In this document: positions 17,198-26,589 of the stretch, piece by piece
Numbering within the stretch: the first letter of the stretch is position 1
Layout: every line of letters begins with the position of its first letter
Assembly (NCBI RefSeq): GCF_024347195.1
Contig: NZ_AP025281.1
Location: forward strand, 4,092,001 to 4,156,000
Length of the DNA: 64,000 bases
Reading direction: 5' to 3'
Origin: Aliamphritea hakodatensis
GTDB lineage: Bacteria; Pseudomonadota; Gammaproteobacteria; Pseudomonadales; Balneatricaceae
Notes under the pieces: generated by a model
What the model was told of the DNA's origin: nothing
Database searches by the model: none
The model's input: the letters and a program-made list of their open reading frames with translations, nothing else
Translations under genes and position numbers: made by a program

Positions 17198-19318
17198 ATG
17201 AAAATTGAAAGCAGCCTACCGGAAGCTACAATTCGCCTTGCCATGAACGGCGACCGGCAACGATTACAGCAGAACGTTTATATTTTATTTGTCGGCCTGA
17301 GTGAACAGGAAGTTTCACCGATTCTGGCGATACTTAAACAGGTCAGGCTGATCCCCCGCAGTAAAAATATTCATAACCCACGCCAGTTTGCCCGGGCCTT
17401 AAGTGAACGCTCCTGGGATCTGATCATCAGTCAGCATACGGCCAAAGACATCAGCGCCAAACATGTCCAGCAAATGGTTCAGCGTCTGGATAAAGATATC
17501 CCCATCATCCAGCTGGTAACGAACAATACCCGCCAGGCCAATATCCTGGGAATCCGGGATGGCATGGCAGCGGTTGCGTCACTGGCTGAAACCGAACTGC
17601 TGTTATTGCAGATTCATCAGCAGCTCCAGCATCTCGACAGACGCAAACAGGTTCGGCAACTGGAAGCTTTGCTCGCGGAAGCCGAAAAAAATAATCAGAA
17701 GCTGGCCGAGAATTCCCGTTCCGCCATCATCTACCTGAACCTCGTAATGGCACCCATCTTCAGTAACGATGCCTGCCATGAACTGCTGGCAATTGACGGT
17801 GCCCACATCCTTCAGCGTCACGGCCTGCTGAGCTTCATCTCCCCGGATCATCACAACGAATTCAACAACCTGCTGTCCGGTCTTCAGCACCGTGCCGGCG
17901 AAGGTGATTCCATTGAACTGACCGGACGCCGCAGTGACGGTACCCTGTTCAAAACCCTTCTTGAAGTTAAACACAGCCGGTTTGAAAATCAGGATTGCAT
18001 CCAGCTGGCGTTTAAACCTGACGGATACGGCGAAGCTGAAACACTGGAAAACATTGACACCGCTACCCGCCTGAGAGACAAACACTTCCTGCTTGATAAA
18101 CTTGAGATGACCGCCCAGAGAGCCCTTCTGGGAGGCGCTGATGCCAATCTGCTCTATATTCGTCTGGATAACTACCATGACCTGCAGGACACCCTGCAGC
18201 AGGGTTCAGACATAATGATGGCAGAACTGGCGACCCTGTTCCGCGACAAAGTCAGTCAGACCCATACCTGCGCCCGCCTGGAAAAAGATGTCTTTGCCAT
18301 TCTTTATCAGGACGCTAATCTGGATAAAACGATGCGAATAGCTGAACTGATTCGCAAAGCCATTATTAAAGCAGGTAAGAATATAGCAGGCACAGGACTG
18401 AATATTCAGTGCAGCATCGGCATCACCGGCATTAATGATAACACCCCCCATTATCTGGAACTGATTGACCGGGCAGAAGAGGCAGCAAACGCGGCGCTGG
18501 ACGCTGACAAAAATGGCATCAGTTTTTATCAGGCTCCGGCTAAAGCCGCAGAAGATCAGACCGACGAAGCGGTTGATCTGATCCGTGATGCTATGGTTGA
18601 AGACAGCTTTAGCCTGCATTTCCAGCCTATTGTTTCATTACGGGCTAACAAGGGAATCGGTAACTATGAAGTGTTACTTCGCCTGCAGGATGAAGATAAC
18701 GCTGACGCCATCTCCCCCAGCGACTTTATCGCCAGCCTTGACAGCCCTACAACCAGCGTACGGCTCGATAAATGGGTCATCGAGCACAGCCTGAGAAAGA
18801 TCCATGAAGGTCTCAGCAATGACCTCTCGGTACGTCTGTTTATTAACCTGACCCTGAGCAGCCTGCAGTCACAGCCAATGCTTACCTGGCTACGCCAAAC
18901 GCTTAATGAAGAGAAAATTCCGGCCAAACTGATTTGTCTGCAAATCAGCGAAGCTGATATCCGGGAAAATCAGGCGGCAGCGGCCAAATTCATTCATGGC
19001 ATACGAAAACTTGGCTGTAAAATCTGTATTAAACATTTTGGAATATCCGATGATTCTGACCGGCTGTGTACAGACACCAAACCGGATCTGGTAAAACTGG
19101 ATCAGAAATATCTGAACGATATTAATCAGGAAGGCAAAACCAACCCGGCCTTCACCGACCTGATCAAACAGCTGAACAAAGACAAGATTGCCTGCATCGC
19201 GCCTATGGTAGAAGACACCCGCATGCTCAGCCGACTCTGGCAGGCCGGGGTGCCGTTCATTCAGGGCTACTATCTGCAGCCCCCCAAGCCGGAGATGGAA
19301 TACGACTTCTTTGACTGA
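17198..19318 (+). CDS. FimX-like degenerate GGDEF-EAL protein
   Basis: A 706-residue protein with a REC-like N-terminus (about 26-150), coiled linker, PAS-like domain (about 175-280), GGDEF domain (about 290-445) and EAL domain (about 455-700). Both catalytic signatures are lost. LEKDVF (361-366) replaces GGDEF. EVL (491-493) replaces EAL, and the DDFG motif reads KHFG, although the Lys of LVKLDQ remains. This order, length and EVL variant match FimX, which binds c-di-GMP through its EAL domain and drives type IV pilus assembly. It is probably a c-di-GMP receptor, not an enzyme. No ribosome-binding site is obvious; Met16 is an alternative start. Confidence 0.82.
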   Translation: MKIESSLPEATIRLAMNGDRQRLQQNVYILFVGLSEQEVSPILAILKQVRLIPRSKNIHNPRQFARALSERSWDLIISQHTAKDISAKHVQQMVQRLDKDIPIIQLVTNNTRQANILGIRDGMAAVASLAETELLLLQIHQQLQHLDRRKQVRQLEALLAEAEKNNQKLAENSRSAIIYLNLVMAPIFSNDACHELLAIDGAHILQRHGLLSFISPDHHNEFNNLLSGLQHRAGEGDSIELTGRRSDGTLFKTLLEVKHSRFENQDCIQLAFKPDGYGEAETLENIDTATRLRDKHFLLDKLEMTAQRALLGGADANLLYIRLDNYHDLQDTLQQGSDIMMAELATLFRDKVSQTHTCARLEKDVFAILYQDANLDKTMRIAELIRKAIIKAGKNIAGTGLNIQCSIGITGINDNTPHYLELIDRAEEAANAALDADKNGISFYQAPAKAAEDQTDEAVDLIRDAMVEDSFSLHFQPIVSLRANKGIGNYEVLLRLQDEDNADAISPSDFIASLDSPTTSVRLDKWVIEHSLRKIHEGLSNDLSVRLFINLTLSSLQSQPMLTWLRQTLNEEKIPAKLICLQISEADIRENQAAAAKFIHGIRKLGCKICIKHFGISDDSDRLCTDTKPDLVKLDQKYLNDINQEGKTNPAFTDLIKQLNKDKIACIAPMVEDTRMLSRLWQAGVPFIQGYYLQPPKPEMEYDFFD

Positions 19319-19328
19319 ACCGAACCCA

Positions 19329-19370
19329 GACAAAAAAGGCTGATTGCATCACAATCAGCCTTTTTTTGTC
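19329..19370. terminator. Bidirectional terminator between the FimX-like gene and serB
   Basis: AAAAAAGGCTGATT pairs with AATCAGCCTTTTTTT around a 7-nt loop. A- and T-runs on both sides let it serve both convergent genes. Confidence 0.92.
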
Positions 19371-19381
19371 TTGAAGCCTGT

Positions 19382-20650
19382 TCACTCAGACGGCAGTCTT
19401 TCCTGCAACGTATCCCGGTCGCGGAATCCGATCAGATAAAGAATGCCATCCAGCCCCAGCGTGGAAATAGCCTGCTTGGCGCTCTGCCGTACCAGAGGCT
19501 TCGCCCGGAAGGCAATGCCCAGCCCGGCAATAGACAGCATTGGCAAATCATTTGCGCCGTCACCCACCGCGATGGTTTGCTCCAGACTCACACCTTCACT
19601 GGCGGCAATTTCCCGCAGTAACTGCGCTTTACGCTGGCCATCAACCACAGTGCCCACAACATTGCCCGTCACCTTGCCATCAACAATTTCCAGCTCGTTG
19701 GCATGCACATAATCAAAGCCCATTTTCTGCTGCAGAAAACGGCCAAAGTAGTTAAAGCCACCGGACAAAATCGCTGTTTTAAAGCCCAGCGCCTTCAGAT
19801 TAGCCACCAGCTCTTCTACCCCTTCTGTCAGGGGCAGCCGGGCCGCAACCCGCTCCAGTACCGATTCGTCCAATCCTTTAAGCAATGCCATCCGGCGGGC
19901 AAAACTTTCAGTAAAGTCGATTTCACCGCGCATTGCCGATTCAGTGATTGCCGCTACCTGATCGCCCACGCCGGCCTCTTTAGCCAGCTCATCAATCACC
20001 TCAGCCTCGATCAGAGTGGAATCCATATCAAAGACCACTAAGCGGCGGTTACGGCGATAAATATCATCTTTCTGAATAGCGATATCAATATCCATTTCCT
20101 TTGCCAGCCCCAGAAACGCAGTACGCAGCGCTTCGGCATCCGCCGGCATTCCCCGTACCGAAAACTCCACACAGGCGCGGGTTTTCGCTGCCGGATCAGT
20201 CTCCAGCGCCACCCGTCCGGATAACCGGCTGATGTTATCAATATTCAGACCATGATCAGCCGCAACGCGGGACAATTCCGCAATGTGCTCTGCACTGATC
20301 TTACGCGCCAGCAGAGTAATGATATGCCGGCTTTTGCCCTGCTCTTCCACCCACTGGGAATAAGCACTTTCATCCACCGGATCAAAGCTCACCTGAACAC
20401 CGAGCTCATGGGCTTTGAACAGCACATCCCGTAATAATGGCGAAGACTCAGCACCGGCCGGCACACCGATCAGAATTCCCAGGGACAAAGAATCATGGAT
20501 CACCGCCTGGCCAATATCCAGAATATCCACCGCATAACCGGCCAGCATCGCCGTAATAGAGGAGGTTACACCGGGCTTATCAACCCCGGTTATTTTCAGC
20601 AACAGAATTTCACTGGCAGACTTAGTGTTCACGGTGTTCTCACTTCTCAT
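19382..20650 (-). CDS. serB: Phosphoserine phosphatase SerB
   Basis: Last step of L-serine synthesis. N-terminal ACT-like regulatory region (EILLLKITGVDKPGVTSSI, then a second ACT-like stretch from IITLLARKISAEH) is followed by the HAD phosphatase domain with FDMDSTLIEAE (nucleophile Asp), LSGGFNYF and GDGANDLPML. The start is uncertain. I favour the ATG of MRSENTV (20650) over in-frame codons at 20701 and 20710, because a TGTTATAAT extended -10 at 20725-20733 would leave those almost no leader. GTG at 20632 is also possible. Monocistronic. Confidence 0.93.
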   Translation of the reverse strand: MRSENTVNTKSASEILLLKITGVDKPGVTSSITAMLAGYAVDILDIGQAVIHDSLSLGILIGVPAGAESSPLLRDVLFKAHELGVQVSFDPVDESAYSQWVEEQGKSRHIITLLARKISAEHIAELSRVAADHGLNIDNISRLSGRVALETDPAAKTRACVEFSVRGMPADAEALRTAFLGLAKEMDIDIAIQKDDIYRRNRRLVVFDMDSTLIEAEVIDELAKEAGVGDQVAAITESAMRGEIDFTESFARRMALLKGLDESVLERVAARLPLTEGVEELVANLKALGFKTAILSGGFNYFGRFLQQKMGFDYVHANELEIVDGKVTGNVVGTVVDGQRKAQLLREIAASEGVSLEQTIAVGDGANDLPMLSIAGLGIAFRAKPLVRQSAKQAISTLGLDGILYLIGFRDRDTLQERLPSE

Positions 20651-20724
20651 CAGGCGGCCGGGCACGGCCAGAGGTATTTCAGTGGCTGAAGCAGACTTCA
20701 TCCGCACCACTGTAAGAGGCCGCG

Positions 20725-20733
20725 ATTATAACA
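20725..20733 (-). promoter_or_regulatory. Extended -10 promoter element of serB
   Basis: On the minus strand TGTTATAAT is a perfect extended -10 hexamer, followed by a GC-rich discriminator. The -35 is poor, as expected for this promoter type. Confidence 0.6.
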
Positions 20734-21012
20734 GATGTCGCTTTTAAGATAATAGCGGTCGCATTACCCATACAGATAACAATCCCGGAAAAATTTCTCA
20801 CCCGGTAACACTTTCAGCCTTTTGATATTCAAAGCCACCTTCCGACTTGACCATCCGCGACCATTCCCGGCCCGGACAGTGAATAGATTTGACATCGGAT
20901 CAAAAAATCGCCACAGTTATTTTTAATTAAATGACCGATTAATAAAAAATCTAAGCCATCGGCCACCGCTGCTTTACCTCGCGATACCGATTGCTCACAG
21001 GGTACACAGACT
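20734..21012. other. Upstream region of the betBA operon
   Basis: 279 bp upstream of betB. TTGACA occurs at 20889-20894. An AT-rich imperfect dyad (TTTTTAATTAAATG ... GATTAATAAAAAA, about 20918-20950) lies 60-95 bp before betB and is a reasonable place for the BetI operator, but I cannot confirm its sequence. Confidence 0.35.
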
Positions 21013-22470
21013 ATGCAACACGCCTTATACATCCACGGCCGTTATCAGGACGCCACCTCCGGTGAAACTTTTATTACCCGTAACCCGGCAACCGGTGAAG
21101 CAATCGGTGAAGTACAGCAGGCCTCACTGGCAGACGTTGATGCTGCAGTAGAAAGTGCTAAAAAAGGCTTTGCTGAATGGTCAGCGATGTCCGGTGCTGA
21201 ACGTGGCCGTATCATGATGAAAGCCGTTGCTATCCTGCGTGAACGCAACGATGAACTGGCCGCTCTGGAAGTACTGGATACCGGCAAGCCAATGCAGGAA
21301 GCCAACTGCGTCGATATCGCAACCGGTGCTGATGTAGTGGAATTCTTCGCAGGCCTGGCCGGCACGATTCACGGCCAGCAACAGGATCTGGGCGGCAGTA
21401 ACTTCTTCTACAGCCGCCGCGAGCCACTGGGTGTATGTGCCGGTATCGGTGCCTGGAACTACCCGATTCAGATCGCCATGTGGAAATCAGGCCCGTGCCT
21501 GGCTGCCGGTAACGCACTGGTGTTCAAACCGTCTGAAGAAACCCCGCTGTCGGTTCTGAAACTGGCTGAAATCTACTCCGAAGCCGGTATGCCTGACGGT
21601 GTATTCAACGTTGTACAGGGTGACTACCGCGTCGGTCAGGCCCTGTCCCGCCACCCGGAAATCGAAAAAGTATCCTTCACCGGCGAATGCGGTACCGGTA
21701 AGAAAGTCATGGCTGATGCCGCCGGCTCCCTGAAAGATGTGACCATGGAACTGGGCGGTAAATCACCACTGATTGTGTTTGACGATGCGGACCTGAAAAA
21801 TGCCGTATCCGGCTCGATGCTGGCCAACTTCTACACTCAGGGCGAAGTCTGCACCAACGGTACCCGGGTATTTGTACACGACAGCATCTATGACGAGTTT
21901 GTTGCCCAGATCGCTGAACGCACCGGCCGTATGATTGTTGGTGATCCGACCGACCTGGACACCCAGGTAGGTGCACTGATCTCTGAAAAGCACATGCACA
22001 AGGTACTGGAATACATCGATGCCGCCAAAGACGCCGGCGCCCGCCTTGTATGTGGTGGTAACCGTGTTACTGAAAACGGACTGGATAAAGGCTACTTTGT
22101 TGCCCCTACCGTGTTTGCTGACTGCACCGACGACATGCCGAACGTAAAAGATGAAATCTTTGGCCCGGTTATGTCCATCCTGCGCTTCAGCGACGAAGAA
22201 GAAGTGATCCGCCGCGCTAACGATACCGAATTTGGTCTGGCAGCCGGTGTGTTCACCAAGGACTTCTCCCGTGCTCACCGTGTCATTGCCCGCCTGCAGG
22301 CCGGTATTTGCTGGATCAACAACTGGGGCGCCTCTCCTGCTGAGATGCCTGTTGGCGGTTACAAGCAATCCGGTATCGGCCGTGAAAACGGTATCGAAAC
22401 CCTGAACCACTACACCCAGGTAAAGAGCGTCTTCGTTGAGCTGGGCGACATCGACTGCCCTTATAACTGA
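21013..22470 (+). CDS. betB: Betaine aldehyde dehydrogenase
   Basis: A 485-residue NAD(P)-dependent aldehyde dehydrogenase oxidising betaine aldehyde to glycine betaine, the second step of osmoprotectant synthesis from choline. Motifs: GAWNYPIQIAMWK, catalytic Glu246 in MELGGKSP and catalytic Cys280 in GEVCTNGTRV. Length and sequence agree with BetB. The start ATG follows CACAGGG. BetA begins 9 bp after its stop, so the two enzymes are co-transcribed. The distant betI (34.1-34.7 kb) is the expected repressor. Confidence 0.96.
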   Translation: MQHALYIHGRYQDATSGETFITRNPATGEAIGEVQQASLADVDAAVESAKKGFAEWSAMSGAERGRIMMKAVAILRERNDELAALEVLDTGKPMQEANCVDIATGADVVEFFAGLAGTIHGQQQDLGGSNFFYSRREPLGVCAGIGAWNYPIQIAMWKSGPCLAAGNALVFKPSEETPLSVLKLAEIYSEAGMPDGVFNVVQGDYRVGQALSRHPEIEKVSFTGECGTGKKVMADAAGSLKDVTMELGGKSPLIVFDDADLKNAVSGSMLANFYTQGEVCTNGTRVFVHDSIYDEFVAQIAERTGRMIVGDPTDLDTQVGALISEKHMHKVLEYIDAAKDAGARLVCGGNRVTENGLDKGYFVAPTVFADCTDDMPNVKDEIFGPVMSILRFSDEEEVIRRANDTEFGLAAGVFTKDFSRAHRVIARLQAGICWINNWGASPAEMPVGGYKQSGIGRENGIETLNHYTQVKSVFVELGDIDCPYN

Positions 22471-22479
22471 GGTTAACTG

Positions 22480-24171
22480 ATGAGCAATACTGAATTTGAT
22501 TACATTGTTGTCGGGGCAGGTTCTGCCGGCTGCGTACTGGCTAACCGCCTCTCAGAAGACAGCAACAACAAGGTACTGCTACTGGAAGCCGGTGGCAGCG
22601 ACAAGAGCATTTTCATCCAGATGCCGACAGCCCTGTCGTATCCGATGAACACCGAGAAATATGCCTGGCAGTTCCATACGGATAAAGAACCGTATCTGGA
22701 CAACCGGGAAATGCACTGCCCGCGCGGTAAAGTACTGGGCGGCGGTTCCTCCATTAACGGCATGGTATATGTCCGTGGCCACGCCTGTGACTACGATGAA
22801 TGGGAAGAGCACGGTGCCAAAGGCTGGGGCTACCAGCAATGTGTGCCTTATTTCAAGAAAGCAGAAACCTGGTACAAGGGTGAAGATGATTACCGCGGCG
22901 GCAGCGGCCCTGTTGGCACCTGCAACGGTAATGAGATGAAACTCAACCCGCTGTATCAGGCATTCATTGATGCCGGTGAAGAAGCAGGTTACCCGACCAC
23001 CGATGATTACAACGGTTACCGTCAGGAAGGTTTCGGCCCAATGCATATGACCGTGGACGGCGGCGTGCGCGCATCTACTTCAAATGCGCATCTGCGCCCG
23101 GCTCTGAAGCGCCCGAACCTGACACTGATGAAAGGCGTGCTGACCCGCAAGGTTCTGCTGGACGGCAAAAAAGCCACCGGCATTGAATACCAGCAGGGTG
23201 GCAGCATTAAAACCGCCACCGCCCGTAAAGAAGTGGTGCTGAGCGCCGGTTCTATCGGTTCACCACAGCTGCTGCAACTGTCCGGCATTGGCCCGGCTAA
23301 AGTCTTGCAGGATGCTGGGGTCGATGTGGTTCAGGATCTGCCCGGTGTCGGTGAAAACCTGCAGGACCACCTGGAAGTTTACTTCCAGTATCACTGTAAA
23401 CAGCCAATCTCACTGAACAGCAAACTGGGCCTGATCAGCAAAGGCATGATCGGTACCCGCTGGATCCTGTTTAAAGACGGTCTGGGTGCCACCAACCACT
23501 TTGAATCCTGTGCATTTATCCGTTCCCGTGAAGGTCTGAAATGGCCAAATATTCAGTACCATTTCCTGCCGGCGGCCATGCGTTACGACGGTCAGGCCGC
23601 ATTCGACGGCCACGGTTTCCAGGTTCATGTAGGCCCGAACAAACCGGAAAGCCGCGGTAAAGTCTGGATCACCAGCAATGATCCGGCTGCTAAGCCACGG
23701 ATTATCTTCAACTACATCAGCACTGAGCAGGATAAGCAGGACTGGCGCGACACCATCCGCCTGAGCCGTGAAATCCTCAACCAGCCAGCGATGGACGCAT
23801 ACCGCGGCGAAGAAATTCAGCCAGGTATTAACATCACGTCCGATGAAGATATCGACCGCTGGGTACGGGAAAATGTAGAAAGTGCTTATCATCCTTCATG
23901 CACCTGTAAACTGGGTGCGGATGACGATCCGATGGCGGTACTGGATAACGAATGTAAGGTTCGGGGCATTGAATCCCTGCGGGTGGTGGACTCCTCCATC
24001 TTCCCGACCATCCCGAACGGCAACCTGAATGCGCCGAGCATCATGGTGGCGGAAAAAGCTGCTGACATGATTCTGGGTAAAGCAGCTCTGCCGGATGCCA
24101 ACGTTGACGTCTGGATTGATGAACAGTGGCAGGAACGTCAGCGTATCGGTACGCCAAAACGCGAAATCTGA
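22480..24171 (+). CDS. betA: Choline dehydrogenase
   Basis: A 563-residue membrane-associated FAD enzyme of the GMC family that oxidises choline to betaine aldehyde. FAD-binding motif GAGSAGCVLANRLSED at residues 12-27, GMC signature GKVLGGGSSINGMVYVRG, and the C-terminal catalytic region with SAYHPSCTCKLG and PNGNLNAPSIMVAEKAAD. Second gene of betBA. A hairpin without a T-run lies 73 bp after the stop. Confidence 0.96.
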   Translation: MSNTEFDYIVVGAGSAGCVLANRLSEDSNNKVLLLEAGGSDKSIFIQMPTALSYPMNTEKYAWQFHTDKEPYLDNREMHCPRGKVLGGGSSINGMVYVRGHACDYDEWEEHGAKGWGYQQCVPYFKKAETWYKGEDDYRGGSGPVGTCNGNEMKLNPLYQAFIDAGEEAGYPTTDDYNGYRQEGFGPMHMTVDGGVRASTSNAHLRPALKRPNLTLMKGVLTRKVLLDGKKATGIEYQQGGSIKTATARKEVVLSAGSIGSPQLLQLSGIGPAKVLQDAGVDVVQDLPGVGENLQDHLEVYFQYHCKQPISLNSKLGLISKGMIGTRWILFKDGLGATNHFESCAFIRSREGLKWPNIQYHFLPAAMRYDGQAAFDGHGFQVHVGPNKPESRGKVWITSNDPAAKPRIIFNYISTEQDKQDWRDTIRLSREILNQPAMDAYRGEEIQPGINITSDEDIDRWVRENVESAYHPSCTCKLGADDDPMAVLDNECKVRGIESLRVVDSSIFPTIPNGNLNAPSIMVAEKAADMILGKAALPDANVDVWIDEQWQERQRIGTPKREI

Positions 24172-24243
24172 ACCACACTGTCCCCTGACGGATAGCGGCC
24201 TGATTCCCGGCTATTATCTTTCAGGGGCAAACTGTTTTTCGAA

Positions 24244-24274
24244 CCCGGTAACTGCAGAGCAGTCTGTTACCGGG
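24244..24274 (+). other. Stable hairpin in the betA-choX spacer
   Basis: CCCGGTAAC and GTTACCGGG form a perfect 9-bp stem with a 13-nt loop. There is no T-run after it, so it may stabilise the upstream mRNA end or separate betBA from choX expression rather than terminate strongly. Confidence 0.55.
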
Positions 24275-24445
24275 CTCAGGTTAAAGGACTAACCGCAGGG
24301 CATCAGCCCACTGAGCCGTTACCATAAGACTCATTTCAGGCTTTGTCGCCGGGCTCATTTCCGGAACAGAACCTGTAAGCAAGGGGAGATTTTCTGGTTT
24401 CAGAAAATCCTGAGAGAAGACAACAACAATAAAGGTAAAAAACTC

Positions 24446-25402
24446 ATGAAGACTCGACAGCAAACCCGTAAAACACAGAACATCCTGCGCGGGTTAACCG
24501 TCGCAATGGGCCTCTCTGCGTCCATGGCATTTGCCGCTTCCTGTGATGATGTGCGTTTCTCCGATGTGGGCTGGACCGACATTACCGCCACCACGGCAGT
24601 CACCAGTGAAGTTGTATCTGCGCTGGGCTACAAGCCAAGCACTCAGCTGCTTTCTGTACCTGTTACCTACACCTCTCTGGCGAACAACGACATCGACGTA
24701 TTCCTGGGTAACTGGATGCCAACCATGGAAGCGGATATTGCTAAATACCGCGACGCCGGTACGGTTGAAACCGTGCGTGCGAATCTGGAAGGCGCCAAGT
24801 ACACCCTGGCTGTACCTAAGTACGCTTACGATGCCGGCCTGAAGAGCTTTGCCGACATTGCTAAATTCAAAGATAAGCTGAAAGGCCGTATCTACGGTAT
24901 CGAACCGGGTAACGACGGCAACCGTCTGATTCAGGACATGATCGACAAAGACGCTTTCGAACTGGAAGGCTTCAAACTGGTTGAGTCCTCTGAAGCGGGC
25001 ATGATCTCTCAGGTATCCCGTGCTGCTAAGCGTGACCAGTGGGTTGTCTTCCTGGGCTGGGCGCCACATCCGATGAATGCCAACATCGAAATGGAATACC
25101 TGGACGGCGGTGACGACTACTTCGGCCCGAACTACGGCGGTGCTAACGTTTACACCAACGTACGCCAGAACTACACCACAGACTGCCCGAACATGGGTAA
25201 GCTGCTGAACAACCTGGAATTCAGCCTGGCGATGGAAAACGAAGTCATGGGTGCCATTCTGGACGACGGCAAAAAGCCTGAAGTTGCAGCGAAAGAATGG
25301 CTCAAAGCCAATCCTCAGGTACTGGATGCATGGCTGGCAGGCGTAACCACTAAAGACGGTGGCGACGCAATGACAGCGGTTAAAGGCCAGTTAGGCCTGT
25401 AA
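24446..25402 (+). CDS. choX: Choline/glycine betaine ABC transporter substrate-binding protein, copy 1
   Basis: A 318-residue periplasmic binding protein of the ChoX/ProX (OpuAC) family. The signal peptide ends at about residue 30 (SMAFA before ASCDD). The family segment VRFSDVGWTDITATTAV is followed by DVFLGNWMPTMEADI, whose Trp helps form the aromatic cage for quaternary ammonium. FLGWAPHPMN and YGGANVYT are also present. It feeds the permease ChoW and ATPase ChoV downstream. Spacing to choW is an unusually long 339 bp. A paralogue lies at 30494-31435. Confidence 0.92.
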   Translation: MKTRQQTRKTQNILRGLTVAMGLSASMAFAASCDDVRFSDVGWTDITATTAVTSEVVSALGYKPSTQLLSVPVTYTSLANNDIDVFLGNWMPTMEADIAKYRDAGTVETVRANLEGAKYTLAVPKYAYDAGLKSFADIAKFKDKLKGRIYGIEPGNDGNRLIQDMIDKDAFELEGFKLVESSEAGMISQVSRAAKRDQWVVFLGWAPHPMNANIEMEYLDGGDDYFGPNYGGANVYTNVRQNYTTDCPNMGKLLNNLEFSLAMENEVMGAILDDGKKPEVAAKEWLKANPQVLDAWLAGVTTKDGGDAMTAVKGQLGL

Positions 25403-25741
25403 CAGACCTGAAAAGTCTGCGGACTTAATCAGACCGTGCCGGCTGTGCGCAGCATACCGGCATTCTGTCAGACCGCCGCAGCGGGTAACCGTTGCGGCCG
25501 GTCGACCGTTTCACACAATACCTGACAGTGTAAGAGTTTAGCCGGCTGACGCTCAGTACCCGGCTGCCTAAACGCTTACATTGGCGACCTGGATAAAACG
25601 CCGGAAAGCGGTTGCACGGGCAGGCACCGCTGTTGAGATTAACTCTTCCGGCCCACAAAAACCGTCTGTAAATACAGGCAAACAATAATAAACAGAGCGC
25701 CCGCCTGACGGAGCGACTCTGAATATAAAAGGTTTTTTCTG
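25403..25741. other. Long choX-choW intercistronic region
   Basis: 339 bp with no convincing gene inside an otherwise co-oriented ABC operon. It holds a strong hairpin at 25475-25498 and several partial GC-rich inverted repeats. A promoter for choW-choV may lie here, but no clear sigma-70 pair is visible. Confidence 0.5.
25475..25498 (+). other. Hairpin in the choX-choW spacer
   Basis: GCCGCAGCGG pairs with CCGTTGCGGC (one G-U pair) around a 4-nt GTAA loop, giving a 10-bp stem without a T-run. Such elements often protect the 3' end of an abundant binding-protein mRNA. That role is inferred. Confidence 0.55.
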
Positions 25742-26587
25742 ATGAACTGGATAACCGACAACAAAATCCCGCTGGGTGACTGGATGGAATCATTCGTCGA
25801 CTGGCTCACCTTTAATGCGGCCGGATTATTCGACGCCATCTCGGTCTCTCTGGAGTGGCTGATTTTGTCGATGGTAGACATCTTCCAGATGTTCCCGCCG
25901 TTTGTTCCGATGGCAATGACCGCCGCACTGGCCTGGTTCCTGCACCGCAGTATTCCGCTGGTGATCTTTGTCGTGGTCGCCCTGCTGCTGATCCTCAATC
26001 TGGGCTACTGGCAGGAAATGCTGGAAACCTTCGTACTGGTACTGGCCGCCACGACCCTGTCGGTCATCATGGGTATCCCTGTCGGTATTCTGGCGGCACA
26101 CAAGCCATGGGTATATACCATACTGCGGCCAATTCTTGATCTGATGCAGACCATCCCGACGTTCGTGTACCTGATCCCGACCCTGGTACTGTTCGGCTTA
26201 GGCGTCGTACCAGGTCTGATCTCCACCATTATTTTTGCCATCGCTGCACCGATCCGTCTGACCTATCTGGGCATCAGCCGGGTACCGGAAGACCTGATCG
26301 AAGCCGGTAAAGCGTTTGGCGCAACCCCGTTCAAACTGCTATATAAAGTTGAGTTGCCAGCAGCCATGCCAAACATCATGGCCGGTATCACCCAGTGCAT
26401 CATGCTGTCGCTGTCGATGGTAGTCATTGCCGCACTGGTAGGTGCCGACGGCCTGGGTAAGCCGGTTATCCGTGCCCTGAACACCGTCAATATCTCACAG
26501 GGTTTTGAAGCCGGTCTGGCGATTGTACTGGTTGCGATCATTCTCGACCGTATCTGTAAAGCACCCGGCGCGAAGGAGGAAGGTTAA
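25742..26587 (+). CDS. choW: Choline/glycine betaine ABC transporter permease
   Basis: A 281-residue inner-membrane permease of the ProW/OpuAB class with about six hydrophobic segments. The coupling-loop (EAA-like) motif DLIEAGKAFGATPFKLLYKVELPAAMPNI shortens to the family core EAGKAFGA...ELPAAMPNI near residues 188-218. The segment QTIPTFVYLIPTLVLFG is typical of the family. choV begins 2 bp after its stop. The ribosome-binding site is weak (AAAAGG about 8 bases before ATG). Confidence 0.93.
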   Translation: MNWITDNKIPLGDWMESFVDWLTFNAAGLFDAISVSLEWLILSMVDIFQMFPPFVPMAMTAALAWFLHRSIPLVIFVVVALLLILNLGYWQEMLETFVLVLAATTLSVIMGIPVGILAAHKPWVYTILRPILDLMQTIPTFVYLIPTLVLFGLGVVPGLISTIIFAIAAPIRLTYLGISRVPEDLIEAGKAFGATPFKLLYKVELPAAMPNIMAGITQCIMLSLSMVVIAALVGADGLGKPVIRALNTVNISQGFEAGLAIVLVAIILDRICKAPGAKEEG

Positions 26588-26589
26588 TC

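Noticed and set aside
20651..20710. SerB start at 20701 or 20710
   Set aside because: A TGTTATAAT -10 element at 20725-20733 would leave 7-17 nt of leader, and those residues are not part of the conserved ACT domain.
24172..24445. Riboswitch in the betA-choX spacer
   Set aside because: There is one strong hairpin, but no aptamer consensus I recognise and no linked terminator/antiterminator pair.
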